Shown: in pieces, positions 1 to 7,746 of the stretch
Layout: the number at the start of each line of letters is the position of its first letter
How positions within the stretch are numbered: the first letter of the stretch is position 1
DNA from: Planctomycetia bacterium
Lineage (GTDB): Bacteria > Planctomycetota > Phycisphaerae > UBA1845 > Fen-1342
Length of the DNA stretch: 64,000 nucleotides
Assembly (NCBI GenBank): GCA_015709575.1
Contig: CP054190.1
Location: 1,796,616 to 1,860,615, forward strand
Reading direction: 5' to 3'
Made by a program: the position numbers and the translations under genes
Notes under the pieces: model-generated
Databases searched by the model: none
Told to the model about the DNA's origin: nothing
Seen by the model: the letters and a program-made list of their open reading frames with translations, nothing else

Positions 1-556
1 GGTAATCGTGCAGGGCGCGCGGGCAGAGCTTTCGAGGGATGCCGGGCAGCGCCAGGATCGCCTTCGCCTCGCTGGCGAAATAGAGGCGATTGCCGAAGTG
101 GGCGGTGACGAGCGGCTTCTTTCCGAGGCGGTCACGCGCGAGCAGGAGTTGCGAAGTACGCTCGTCCCAGAGTGCGATCGCGAACATACCCGCGAGGCGT
201 TGCAGGAACTCCTGCCCCCACTGCTCGTAGCCGTGAACGATCGTTTCGCTGTCCGATTGCGTGCGGAAGCGGTGTCCGAGCGAGGTCAGCTCCTCGCGCA
301 GCTCGCGAAAGTTGTAGATCTCGCCGTTGAAGACCGCGGTGATTGCACCGTCTTCGTTGGCGATGGGCTGCTGCCCTCCGGCGACGTCGATGATCGCCAG
401 CCGGCGAAACGCCAGTCCGCAGCGCCCGCCGCCTAGCAGGGCGAAGCGCTCGTCGTCCGGGCCGCGATGCACGAGCGCGGCGGCCAGCGGCCGAAGTTCG
501 TCGATCGAGACGAGGGAGTCGGCGGAGAGACTCAGGATGCCGGCGATGCCGCACAT
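1..556 (-). CDS. asnB: Asparagine synthase (glutamine-hydrolysing), N-terminal part, cut by window edge
   Basis: The first 185 residues of a class II glutamine amidotransferase are present. The protein begins MCGIAGIL, so Cys2 becomes the N-terminal nucleophile after Met removal. RGPD is at 31-34, NGEIYN at 77-82, SDSE at 101-104 and RDRLGKKPL at 141-149, the layout of AsnB-type enzymes that release ammonia from glutamine to amidate aspartate. The synthetase domain lies beyond the left edge. The start is fixed by the required Met-Cys-Gly. There is no Shine-Dalgarno; instead TACAAT lies exactly 7 nt upstream of the ATG, suggesting a leaderless mRNA. It follows rho on the same strand with a 20-nt gap. 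A specialised AsnB paralogue cannot be excluded from this part alone. Confidence 0.93.
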   Translation of the reverse strand, partial: MCGIAGILSLSADSLVSIDELRPLAAALVHRGPDDERFALLGGGRCGLAFRRLAIIDVAGGQQPIANEDGAITAVFNGEIYNFRELREELTSLGHRFRTQSDSETIVHGYEQWGQEFLQRLAGMFAIALWDERTSQLLLARDRLGKKPLVTAHFGNRLYFASEAKAILALPGIPRKLCPRALHDY

Positions 557-563
557 GCGCGGG

Positions 564-569
564 ATTGTA
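564..569 (-). promoter_or_regulatory. -10 box for asnB, leaderless spacing
   Basis: On the minus strand TACAAT is followed by 7 nt and then the asnB ATG, so transcription would start at or next to the start codon. No convincing -35 is seen. The same TACAAT-N7-ATG layout recurs at 20384 and 39961. Confidence 0.45.
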
Positions 570-576
570 GGCGGGG

Positions 577-1728
577 TCAGCCCTGCAGGCTGGCGAGGAA
601 GGCGGCAAGGTCCTTGTGCGGATTCATTCGGTCCAGCAGGGCGGACATCGCGCGCGGCGCCTGCATGTCGTAGAGGTGACGGCGCAGCAGGTTCACCTTG
701 CGCAGCGTGGCCTCGTCGAGCAGCTTTTCCTCCTTGCGCGTGCCGGACTGCTTCAGGTCGATGGCCGGCCAGATGCGCTGGTTGGCCATCTCGCGGTTGA
801 GCACCAGCTCCATGTTCCCGGTGCCTTTGAACTCCTGGAAAATGAAGTCGTCCGCGCGGCTGCCGGTTTCGACCAGCGCCGAGGCGATGATGGTGAGCGA
901 GCCGCCGTTTTCGATGTTGCGGGCCGCACCGAAAATCTGCTTGGGCTCCTGCAGCGCTCGGATATCCAGCCCGCCGGTCATGGTGCGACCGCTGCTGCCC
1001 ACGAAGCTGTTGAACGCGCGGGCCAGGCGCGTGATCGAGTCGAGCAGGATCACGATGTGGCGGCCCGCTTCGGCCAAGCGCCTGGCGCGCTCACAGACCA
1101 GCCTTGCCAGGCGGATGTGTGAATTCACGTCCTTGTCGTTGCTGCTGGCGTACACCTCGCCGCGGACGTTGCGGCGCATCTCGGTGACTTCCTCGGGTCG
1201 CTCGTCGATGAGCAGGACGATCATGTAGATTTCGGGGTGATTCTCGGCGATGCCATGCGCCATCTGCTGCAGCAGGATGGTCTTGCCGCTGCGGGGCGGC
1301 GCGACGATCAGCCCGCGCTGCCCGCGCCCGATCGGCGTGAAGAGCTGCACGACCCGCATGCTGACCGGGCCGCCGGGCGTGTCAAAGTGCAGCGGAGCGT
1401 CGGGATCGATCGCGGTGGCTTCGCTCAACTCGGGGTGGGCCGTCCATTGGTCGACCGGCACGCCGTCGATCTGATCGACTCGCACGAGGCGCATCGAACG
1501 ATTGCCCTTGTTCGGAACCGAGGAGACCGGGCCGCGAAGGAGCTCGCCGCCGCGCAGGCTGAAGCGCTTGATGGCGTCGGGTGAGACGTAGGCATCGGTC
1601 GGACGGGGGGCGAAGTTGCGCTTCGGGTCGCGCAGGAAGCCGGCGCCCTGTTCTCCCAGTTCGAGCACGCCTTCAGCGATTCCGTCCGGCGCGCGCGGCG
1701 CGTCAGACGCGGGGCTTGGTTTCTTCAT
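577..1728 (-). CDS. rho: Transcription termination factor Rho
   Basis: A 383-residue hexameric RNA-dependent ATPase that ends transcription. The RNA-binding domain is at about 18-68 (GVLELGEQGAGFLRDP onward). The P-loop APPRSGKT is at 143-150, Walker B ILLDSITR at 227-234, and the Q/R-loop segment SSGRTMTGGLD at 245-255. The extra N-terminal Rho_N helical region of many Rho proteins is missing or very short. The ATG at 1728 (MKKPSPASD) is chosen because the 46 upstream in-frame residues do not look like Rho. asnB follows on the same strand. tmk starts divergently at 1911. The core motifs leave little doubt. Confidence 0.97.
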   Translation of the reverse strand: MKKPSPASDAPRAPDGIAEGVLELGEQGAGFLRDPKRNFAPRPTDAYVSPDAIKRFSLRGGELLRGPVSSVPNKGNRSMRLVRVDQIDGVPVDQWTAHPELSEATAIDPDAPLHFDTPGGPVSMRVVQLFTPIGRGQRGLIVAPPRSGKTILLQQMAHGIAENHPEIYMIVLLIDERPEEVTEMRRNVRGEVYASSNDKDVNSHIRLARLVCERARRLAEAGRHIVILLDSITRLARAFNSFVGSSGRTMTGGLDIRALQEPKQIFGAARNIENGGSLTIIASALVETGSRADDFIFQEFKGTGNMELVLNREMANQRIWPAIDLKQSGTRKEEKLLDEATLRKVNLLRRHLYDMQAPRAMSALLDRMNPHKDLAAFLASLQG

Positions 1729-1910
1729 CTGTAACTGGATCCCAATCGGGGCTGCGCGGCTCGCAGATTGGAGCGGCGGAATCCCGACATGGTAGCGGAG
1801 CGGCCGGCAATGAACAAGTGATGCGCGCTTGCCGCCAGTCGAAGCACCGCGGGAGCGGACCGGCACGCGGAATTGCCCGCCCCGCCGCTCCCGGCTAGTC
1901 TGCCCCGCGC

Positions 1911-2594
1911 ATGAACCTCGCAGGGAAATTTATCGTCGTGGACGGCCCGGACGGCGGCGGCAAGGGCACGCAGCTCGCACGGCTGGAGCGCTCCATCGCG
2001 GTCGCGGGCGGGTCCGTAGTGCGCGCCAAGGATCCGGGCGGCACCGAGATCGGCGAGCGCATCCGGCATCTGCTGCTGCTGGAAGAAAATCCGGGGATGG
2101 ACCCGCGCTGCGAGGCGTTGCTCTTCATGGCGTCGCGCGCGCAATTGATCGCGGAAGTCGTGCGCCCGGCGCTGGAGGCGGGCAAGACCGTCTTGTGCGA
2201 TCGCTTCATTTCGGCGACGTACGCATACCAGGGCGCGGCCGGCTTTCCGGTGGAGCAAGTGCTTACCCTGGGCGGCATGGCGGTCGGCGGCATCTGGCCG
2301 GACCTTACCCTGATTCTGGACCTGGAGCCCGAGTTGGGCTTCTCCCGCACCGGGCGAGCGCCGAGCGTCTCCCGCCGCCGCAGCGCTGCACTCCGCGGTC
2401 AGATGGCGATGTTTGACGGGGCGGTTGTGGACGCGATCGAGCAGCGCCCGATCGAGTATCACCGGCGGGTGCGGCAGCTCTTTCGCTCGCTGCCGGATCG
2501 CTATCCCGGGCGCGTGGTCCTGATCGACGCGTCGCCGGACGCGGACCGGGTCGAGGCCGAGGTGCAAGGCGCGCTGCGGAGCACGTTTCCGTAA
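1911..2594 (+). CDS. tmk: Thymidylate kinase
   Basis: A 227-residue dTMP kinase making dTDP for DNA synthesis. The P-loop DGPDGGGKGT is at 11-20, DPGGTEIGE at 41-49, the DR motif (CDRFISATYAYQG) at 96-108, and a LID-like Arg-rich stretch at 148-158. The length is usual for the family. No clear Shine-Dalgarno precedes the ATG; TAGTCT lies 9 nt upstream, so a very short or absent leader is possible. The DNA polymerase III delta-prime gene follows on the same strand, the common tmk-holB order. Confidence 0.95.
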   Translation: MNLAGKFIVVDGPDGGGKGTQLARLERSIAVAGGSVVRAKDPGGTEIGERIRHLLLLEENPGMDPRCEALLFMASRAQLIAEVVRPALEAGKTVLCDRFISATYAYQGAAGFPVEQVLTLGGMAVGGIWPDLTLILDLEPELGFSRTGRAPSVSRRRSAALRGQMAMFDGAVVDAIEQRPIEYHRRVRQLFRSLPDRYPGRVVLIDASPDADRVEAEVQGALRSTFP

Positions 2595-2666
2595 TCGCGC
2601 CAGTCGGCCCGCTGCTCGCACCCGCAGCGTAGATGGCCGTACCGATTGTTCGTCGCGGATTCGTAA

Positions 2667-3911
2667 GTGCGGGAGCCCGCTGTGTCGCGCCTGGTGCGCT
2701 GGTCCGAGATCCGTCACCAGGATCGCGCCCTGGGCCTGATCCACCGCGCCTTGGCGGGCGGACGGATCCCGCACGCCATGCTTTTTCACGGTCCTGGGGG
2801 CGTCGGCAAGGAAATGACGGCGCTGGCATTGGCGGCGGCACTGCTTTGCGCGCGCCGCGAGCGGGGCGGCGGCGCGGACGAGGCGCTATTCGGCGAGGCT
2901 CCGCCGGCCGAGGTAGAGGCTTGCGGGGAATGTCCATCGTGTCATTGCCTCGCAGCCGGCACACACCCGGACTTTCAACTCGTGGAACGGCAGCTCGCAC
3001 GGATGCACCCTGACCCGGCCGTGCGCCGAACCAAGGCGCTGTTTCTCGGCGTGGACGTGATCCGTCATTTTGTGATCGACGCGACCGGTCGGCGTCCGGC
3101 GCTCAGTTCGTCGCGTGTGTTCGTGCTGCGCGATGCGGAGCGCATGAACGAGGAAGCGCAGAACGCGCTGCTCAAGACGCTGGAGGAGCCTCCCGGGCGG
3201 GCGCACCTGATTCTGCTCTCCTCGTCGGCTGAACGCCTGCTGCCGACGGTTCGGTCGCGCTGCCAGAGCGTCGAATTCGGGTTGCTGCCGCGCGGGTTCA
3301 TCGAGACCGAGTTGGCACAGGCGGCGGGTGTCACGGATGCATCCGCGGCGGCGTTGGCGGCTCTCGCAGGCGGGAGCCTCGGGGCGGCGCGCCGGTGGGC
3401 GTCGGCGGGTGTCGCCGCAGAGATTGAGCTGGTGGGGGAGTTGCTGGCAGGCGTTGACCGCGGCGGCCCGGAAGCGACGGCAAAGGCGCTGCTCGAACGG
3501 GCGGCGGAGCTCGCGCCGCGACTGCACGGACGCGAGATCGTGGACGACGGCGGCGGAGAAAGCGACGCCGAGGCAGCGGACGGAATGGACGAGGGGAGCG
3601 TGCGGACGGCGAAATCCTCGTCGGCCAGCGTGCCGACGGATGAGTTGCGGGCGGCGGTGGGCCTGGTGCTCGCGATTTGTGCCACGTTGCTGCGGGATGC
3701 ACTGATCATGCGGGAACGTGCTGATTCGGCGCTGGTTCTGCTTCCGCCGGCGTCGCGCCGGAGTGCGGCCCTCGCGGCCGCGTTCAGCGGGGGGCTTGAG
3801 GAAGCGATCCGCGGCGTTGCGCACGCGGAGGCGATGCTGGAGCGCAACGTCGCGCCGCAGTTGTGCATCGAGCGCATGCTGCTGACGTTACAGGGCGTTC
3901 CGCTGCGGTAG
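2667..3911 (+). CDS. holB: DNA polymerase III delta-prime subunit
   Basis: A clamp-loader subunit of 414 residues with the AAA+ layout: P-loop GPGGVGK at 42-48, zinc-module cysteines at 86, 89, 92 and 94, and sensor/SRC region (LKTLEEPP, then LPTVRSRCQ) after about 170. The start is a GTG at 2667; a second GTG at 2682 (VSRLVRW) is equally possible. The C-terminal third is long and Ala-rich with an acidic segment before a final helical domain, longer than the E. coli protein. It lies 72 nt after tmk and is probably co-transcribed with it. DnaX is a possible confusion, but the tmk linkage and lack of tau-type domains favour delta-prime. Confidence 0.88.
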   Translation: MREPAVSRLVRWSEIRHQDRALGLIHRALAGGRIPHAMLFHGPGGVGKEMTALALAAALLCARRERGGGADEALFGEAPPAEVEACGECPSCHCLAAGTHPDFQLVERQLARMHPDPAVRRTKALFLGVDVIRHFVIDATGRRPALSSSRVFVLRDAERMNEEAQNALLKTLEEPPGRAHLILLSSSAERLLPTVRSRCQSVEFGLLPRGFIETELAQAAGVTDASAAALAALAGGSLGAARRWASAGVAAEIELVGELLAGVDRGGPEATAKALLERAAELAPRLHGREIVDDGGGESDAEAADGMDEGSVRTAKSSSASVPTDELRAAVGLVLAICATLLRDALIMRERADSALVLLPPASRRSAALAAAFSGGLEEAIRGVAHAEAMLERNVAPQLCIERMLLTLQGVPLR

Positions 3912-4151
3912 GGGGCGCGCTGCGCCTCGCGACGGCGGCGGAAAAACCGCGATATCTCGCGGCAAGTCTCGAAAGAACTCTCTCGATCACCACGCCTGTT
4001 CACATCTCTTCGGACGCCGAGCGCAACGTTTGCCTTCGGTGATTTGCGAGTTCTAGCATCCGACGCCTAGCCCATCCGGGTCGACGAACGCGGGAATGTG
4101 ACCCCGCGCAGGCCGACCCCGATTACGCGGTTCCCGAGGAGGGTCGGAGCA
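3912..4151. other. Intergenic region with a perfect hairpin
   Basis: No gene is seen. Positions 3947-3962 form a perfect inverted repeat CCGCGA-TATC-TCGCGG, with five A residues on its left side. It would resemble a terminator only if read on the minus strand, where no upstream gene needs one. Confidence 0.3.
4136..4143 (+). promoter_or_regulatory. Ribosome binding site deciding the PEP-CTERM start
   Basis: GAGGAGGG lies 8 nt before the ATG at 4152 and supports this start over the in-frame ATG at 4098. Confidence 0.6.
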
Positions 4152-4976
4152 ATGCGAGCTTTCAAGTCTGCAGGATTGGCGGTCGGCCTGGCGCTTCTCG
4201 CCGGCTCCGCCGCGATTGCCGGGCCGGTTGCGTTTCCCGTGACCTATCGTGCGTACAGCCACCCGAATGGAACGCAAAGCGCCAATCAGAACGCGGTTGA
4301 CAACCGCGACTACGGCTTGCGTCTGGACACGGCCTCCGGTCCGAACACGTTTCACTTCCTGCCCGACGTCGCGATGACCTTCTACAACCCGCCCGCCCCG
4401 AACAATAACACGGTGATGGCGCGACTGACCGGTACGATCGCGCACCTGCAAAGCTCGAACGGCGCCGTGGTCGGCTACTCCGCCAACTCCGGCTACGACG
4501 CGCTGGACCAGACCTACCGTCTCGACGCCACGTTCCGCGTGATCGGATCGAGTGGCGGATGGAACGGCGCCAACGCGCTGCCCTACGGCAACATGTTCAA
4601 CGACCTGATCGCCGGCGGCGTGAATGCGAACAACAAGCTGTCGTTCTCGCTGAGCGACGCGTTGCTGACGCCGCTCTTCGGTGGTGCTGCTGTCTTCAAC
4701 GGCGCGTTGCAGTGGGATGAGTATCCTGGCAGCGACGCCAACCCGGATCCGGGTTCCTTCTACATGCGGTTCCGCGATCGCCTCACCAATCCGGCCTTTA
4801 ACGGCGCGGCGTGGGACGTGATCGGCGCGGCCGGCTGGCTGGAACCTACGCCGGATGGTGGTCATCCCCATACGACCGACTTCCTGTTCTACATCGATCG
4901 CAACCCCGTGCCCGAGCCGGCAAGCCTGGCTCTGCTCGCGGCGGGACTTCTCCCCCTGCTGCGTCGTCGCGGGTAA
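4152..4976 (+). CDS. Secreted PEP-CTERM sorting-domain protein
   Basis: A 274-residue exported protein of unknown function. Residues 1-24 are a signal peptide (MRAFKSAGLAVGLALL to AIAG). The last about 23 residues hold PVPEPASLAL, a hydrophobic helix and LLRRRG, the PEP-CTERM signal handled by exosortase. The middle is rich in Asn, Gly and Tyr and matches no domain I recognise. The ATG at 4152 is chosen over the one at 4098 because GAGGAGGG lies 8 nt upstream and the signal peptide starts there. A GC hairpin and a strong terminator follow. Confidence 0.85.
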   Translation: MRAFKSAGLAVGLALLAGSAAIAGPVAFPVTYRAYSHPNGTQSANQNAVDNRDYGLRLDTASGPNTFHFLPDVAMTFYNPPAPNNNTVMARLTGTIAHLQSSNGAVVGYSANSGYDALDQTYRLDATFRVIGSSGGWNGANALPYGNMFNDLIAGGVNANNKLSFSLSDALLTPLFGGAAVFNGALQWDEYPGSDANPDPGSFYMRFRDRLTNPAFNGAAWDVIGAAGWLEPTPDGGHPHTTDFLFYIDRNPVPEPASLALLAAGLLPLLRRRG

Positions 4977-4985
4977 GGCGATCAC

Positions 4986-5022
4986 ACCCGCGAGCGGCTC
5001 TCCCCCCGGAGCGCTCGCGGGT
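4986..5022 (+). other. GC-rich hairpin after the PEP-CTERM gene
   Basis: ACCCGCGAGCG (4986-4996) and CGCTCGCGGGT (5012-5022) form an 11-bp perfect stem starting 9 nt after the stop codon. No T-run follows, so it may protect the 3' end or pause polymerase rather than terminate alone. Confidence 0.4.
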
Positions 5023-5094
5023 CTGTCCGGATGGGGGCGAGCGGAGCATCGCGCGACAGAGTCAACCCCCCGAAATCCGCTCCCCATGTCCGGC

Positions 5095-5139
5095 CGAACC
5101 GCCGAAGCAAGCCCCTCGCTTCGGCGGTTCGCTTTTTTT
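5095..5139 (+). terminator. Strong intrinsic terminator
   Basis: A perfect 14-bp stem (5095-5108 with 5118-5131, arms CGAACCGCCGAAGC and GCTTCGGCGGTTCG), a 9-nt loop, then C and seven T residues. It ends the PEP-CTERM transcript. Confidence 0.9.
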
Positions 5140-5432
5140 CAGGTGTTAGCCCGACGCCCCAGCAGGTCGAAGCAGGGACCGGACGACAGAATGGTGCCGT
5201 TTGTCCGGTTTTACTCCGTCGTCGCCGGAGATGCCGCACCCACGCCGGCATTGGGCGATCCTGCATGGCGGCCCTGATTCTGTCTGCATGATCACAATCC
5301 GCCCGCATTCGCAATTGGAGCGAGTTCGCTTGCGTCGCTGCGCTCACCCGGTTGCGCCAGCGGTTTGCGCACGTACAATCCTGGCTCAAGACCCATCGTT
5401 ACGAGTGCTCCAGCCGATTCCGGTTCCGGCTA
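5140..5432. other. Gene-free left flank of the insertion sequence
   Basis: No coding region is supported. A promoter-like pair, TTGCGC (5352-5357) and TACAAT (5374-5379) with a 16-nt spacer, points right toward the IS end at 5433. No start codon follows at a useful distance, so the insertion may have separated a promoter from its gene. Confidence 0.3.
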
Positions 5433-5909
5433 GGTTCTGTTTGACGGATCGAGGATTCGTAGACATCGCTGGATCATGGCGAGCGTGATCATGGCGAGGA
5501 AGTGTCGGGCGAGCTTCTCGAATCGGGTGGCGATGCGGCGGCAGTGTTTGAGCCAGCCGATGCAGCGTTCGACGACGTTTCGCCGGCGGTACTGGTCTTT
5601 GTCGAGCGGCAGCGTGGGCTGGTCGCTGCGGGTTGGGATGACGGCTTGGATGCGTCGCCGCCGCAGCCAAGCGCGGATGCGGCCGTAGCTGTAGCCTTTG
5701 TCGCCAGCGACGGCGTTGGGCCGCCGCCGGCGTCGGATTCGGATGGTGTCGAGGAGCGTCTCGAATGACTTCGACTCGTGCGCTTGCCCCGCGGTCGCCA
5801 ACGCCCCGAGCGGAACGCCGCGGCCGTCGGTCACCAGATGAAGTTTCGTGCCAAAGCCGCCGCGCGATCGTCCCAGGGCGTGGTCGGCCGGCTCGATTTC
5901 GCCCCTTTT
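5430..5909 (-). CDS. IS5-family transposase, second reading frame (OrfB, reached by -1 frameshift)
   Basis: From the A-run at 5906-5911 this frame reads KRGEIEPADHALGRSRGGFG, the conserved IS427-type sequence, then TKLHLVTDGRG, the second catalytic Asp in AGDKGYS, and the Glu motif in RRNVVERCIGWLK followed by CRRIATRFEKLA. A free-standing ATG exists at 5834, but starting there would lose the conserved block before it, so the fused product is the likely enzyme. The stop codon lies at the left terminal repeat. Confidence 0.85.
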   Translation of the reverse strand, partial: KRGEIEPADHALGRSRGGFGTKLHLVTDGRGVPLGALATAGQAHESKSFETLLDTIRIRRRRRPNAVAGDKGYSYGRIRAWLRRRRIQAVIPTRSDQPTLPLDKDQYRRRNVVERCIGWLKHCRRIATRFEKLARHFLAMITLAMIQRCLRILDPSNRT

Positions 5910-6283
5910 TTACCGGCTCCGGCCGCAGCGGCGTGGGCGCGAATGTTCGAGCCGTCGACGTCGAAGACGCTCCAGTCGATGCGTCCGTCTTCGTCAAGCT
6001 GCACATGCAGGTGATGCAGCATGCGCTCGAACAGCCCGTCGCGCGTCCAGCGGCGGAAGCGATGGTAGACGCTCTGCCAGCGCCCGTAGCGTTCGGGCAT
6101 GTCACGCCAGGGCGCTCCGCTGTTGAGCACCCAGAAGATGCCGTTGAGCGTGGTGCGGTGATCGTTCCAACGCCCGCCGCGATGTTGCTTCGGCAGCAGC
6201 GGCGCCAGCCGCTCGAAGCCCTCGTCCGACAACTCATAACGCCGGCCACGTGGCGCGCCGCCGCTTGTCGAGCCTCTTGCCAT
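5831..6283 (-). CDS. IS5-family transposase, first reading frame (OrfA)
   Basis: The start MARGSTSGG is at 6283. It contains the IS5 N-terminal domain (YELSDEGFERLAPLLP, then NGIFWVLNSGAPWRDMPERYG) and the first catalytic Asp in FDVDGSNIRAHAA. On its own it stops at 5831 after a short out-of-frame tail. The coding strand carries AAAAAAG (TTTTTT at 5906-5911 on the plus strand). A -1 slip there joins it to the second frame, which is open from inside the A-run. The full transposase is therefore probably made by programmed frameshifting. Confidence 0.85.
   Translation of the reverse strand: MARGSTSGGAPRGRRYELSDEGFERLAPLLPKQHRGGRWNDHRTTLNGIFWVLNSGAPWRDMPERYGRWQSVYHRFRRWTRDGLFERMLHHLHVQLDEDGRIDWSVFDVDGSNIRAHAAAAGAGKKGAKSSRPTTPWDDRAAALARNFIW
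5905..5912 (-). promoter_or_regulatory. Programmed -1 frameshift slippery site
   Basis: The coding strand reads TAAAAAAG. The zero frame continues to the early stop at 5831. The -1 frame has a stop (TAA) just before the A-run and is open after it to 5430, so the change of frame must occur within the run. Confidence 0.75.
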
Positions 6284-6566
6284 CGTCGACCTCCTTGTCG
6301 TCGACAACAGCATGCAACAGAAAATCACAACGCGCAACCCGTACAAATACCGAAAAGCGATCCGTCAAACAGAACCTAGCCTGCGAAGCAGCTTCCCCAT
6401 ATCCGCGGGAGCGCTCGTTCACGATGGCAGCACGGTTGTAGAGTTCGGTGTTCCGGGGCCGGCGGTTCGGACGGGGGTTGGCCGCTGCTGATTCAGCTGC
6501 GGTCCGATGAAAAGCGAGAAGAGTGCGAGTTCGTCCGGGGGGAAGCGCCAGGGACCGATCGGCCCG

Positions 6567-7124
6567 TCAGTTGCCGGTGAGGGCGTCGCCGTGCCTTGAA
6601 CCGCCGGCGCTCCAGGCCCCGCGGACCAGGTGCAGGCCGTGAACACAGTGTTCGAATCGTTCGCTCAGGTCGCGCAGCAGCGATTGCGACGGTGACTGAT
6701 CCGCGCTGACCAGCTCACTGGCGATGCCGTAGGAACGCTTGCCCTGCAGCACGTACTCGGTGAGTCGATCCGCTCCGCCGGAGCGCAGGCGCAGCGCCTC
6801 GGGATACAGGCCGGTCCAGAAAAGAGTGAAGTCCCCGATGTAGCGGTACACGGTGGCGGTGCGCTGCGTGCCATCGGCTTGCGGACCCAGTTGTGCCTCG
6901 GCTTCCATCCGCGAGACCTCGCGAATCGCCGTGCCGTCGACGTTGCGGAGTCGAAAAATCTGGTCGACGTGTACGAAGTCCGTCAGGATGCTGGCCATGT
7001 AGTCGGTGAGCTTCGGGTCACAGATGCCGAGTTCGACCATGAACACCTGCTCCACGATTCCGGAAAAAAGCCGGCGGAGCGGGTGATCCGGCCCGATCGG
7101 GCTGTCGCTGGCGCGGTATGGCAT
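6567..7124 (-). CDS. Conserved protein of unknown function
   Basis: A 185-residue soluble protein without signal peptide or membrane segment. It opens MPYRASDSPIGPDHPLRRLF and has a helical first half (VEQVFMVELGICDPKLTDYM, then a VHVDQIFRLRN segment), a central YIGDFTLFWTGLYPEALR stretch and a polar C-terminus. I do not recognise a named family. GGAGG lies 12 nt before the ATG. The neighbours give no functional hint: an IS on the left and a 0.6-kb gene-free gap on the right. Confidence 0.6.
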   Translation of the reverse strand: MPYRASDSPIGPDHPLRRLFSGIVEQVFMVELGICDPKLTDYMASILTDFVHVDQIFRLRNVDGTAIREVSRMEAEAQLGPQADGTQRTATVYRYIGDFTLFWTGLYPEALRLRSGGADRLTEYVLQGKRSYGIASELVSADQSPSQSLLRDLSERFEHCVHGLHLVRGAWSAGGSRHGDALTGN

Positions 7125-7746
7125 GATGACATCTCGCCTCCGCGCGACTGCTCCGCCCGGCGCGTGCGAGCACCGCGGGCGGGAACAGCCGCGCTTCTGA
7201 ATTCATCCTAGGAATCAGACGGAGCAGGGGCAATGCGAATTCACAGAACCGATTGGCGGAGGCGTACTTATCGGCGCTGCCGGCGCAGCACGGGGCTGCG
7301 TCGCGGGCGGAACTCGGAATGGGCACGGGAGGATGAAAAAGAAAGTCGCCGGGGCGTGCAGCGCTTGCGCGCGGCCCGCTCCGGCGGTTTCGGGGCCCAG
7401 CACTCCTCCCCTCCCGGCCCTTTCCCAACGCCCGGAGGCACCGGATCGGAACAGGCCCTCACCCGCTCCGATCCGCACGGCCCGGCCGCACCGCCAAAGA
7501 TCCGCGCAGCGCAGCCTCGGGCCGCGACACACGAGTACGCGATTGAGGACGATTGCAACCAGCGCGTCCGATGGGCCGTGCGCTTCTTTCCCACGTGCAC
7601 TATGCCGCGCGAGCGCGTGCGAAGCAAGCGAATTCACGAAATTGGTGGCGGTTGTCGCCGAATCGCTCCGATTGCGCGATTGCCACCGAATGGCCCGCAA
7701 TTTGACGCGGAGGGCTTGCGATCGTGAGCGCTTTGGGGCGACTTCA
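7125..7746. other. Gene-free region of about 620 bp
   Basis: Several long GC-driven open frames cross this stretch in conflicting directions, but none has a recognisable domain, a good start signal or plausible composition. No terminator, repeat or RNA gene is seen. Confidence 0.4.

Larger units (their letters stand above)
5433..6376 (-). mobile_element. IS5-family insertion sequence (IS427-like group), apparently intact
   Basis: The element is 944 bp. Its ends are perfect 19-bp inverted repeats: GGTTCTGTTTGACGGATCG at 5433-5451 and its reverse complement at 6358-6376. Both ends are flanked by TA, the target duplication expected for this group; the flanks read GGCTA on the left and TAGCC on the right. 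Inside is a DDE transposase split over two frames with a run of six A on the coding strand, the usual -1 frameshift arrangement. Matching ends and open frames suggest recent or still active transposition. Confidence 0.92.

Noticed and set aside
3947..3962. Perfect hairpin as the holB terminator
   Set aside because: On the plus strand no T-run follows; the T-run is on the wrong side for holB.
5765..6379. Plus-strand frame through the insertion sequence
   Set aside because: It is the antisense shadow of the transposase genes.
6419..6646. Short minus-strand frame between the IS and the conserved unknown
   Set aside because: Low-complexity Pro/Thr/Ser-rich sequence overlapping the neighbouring gene in another frame; no ribosome site.
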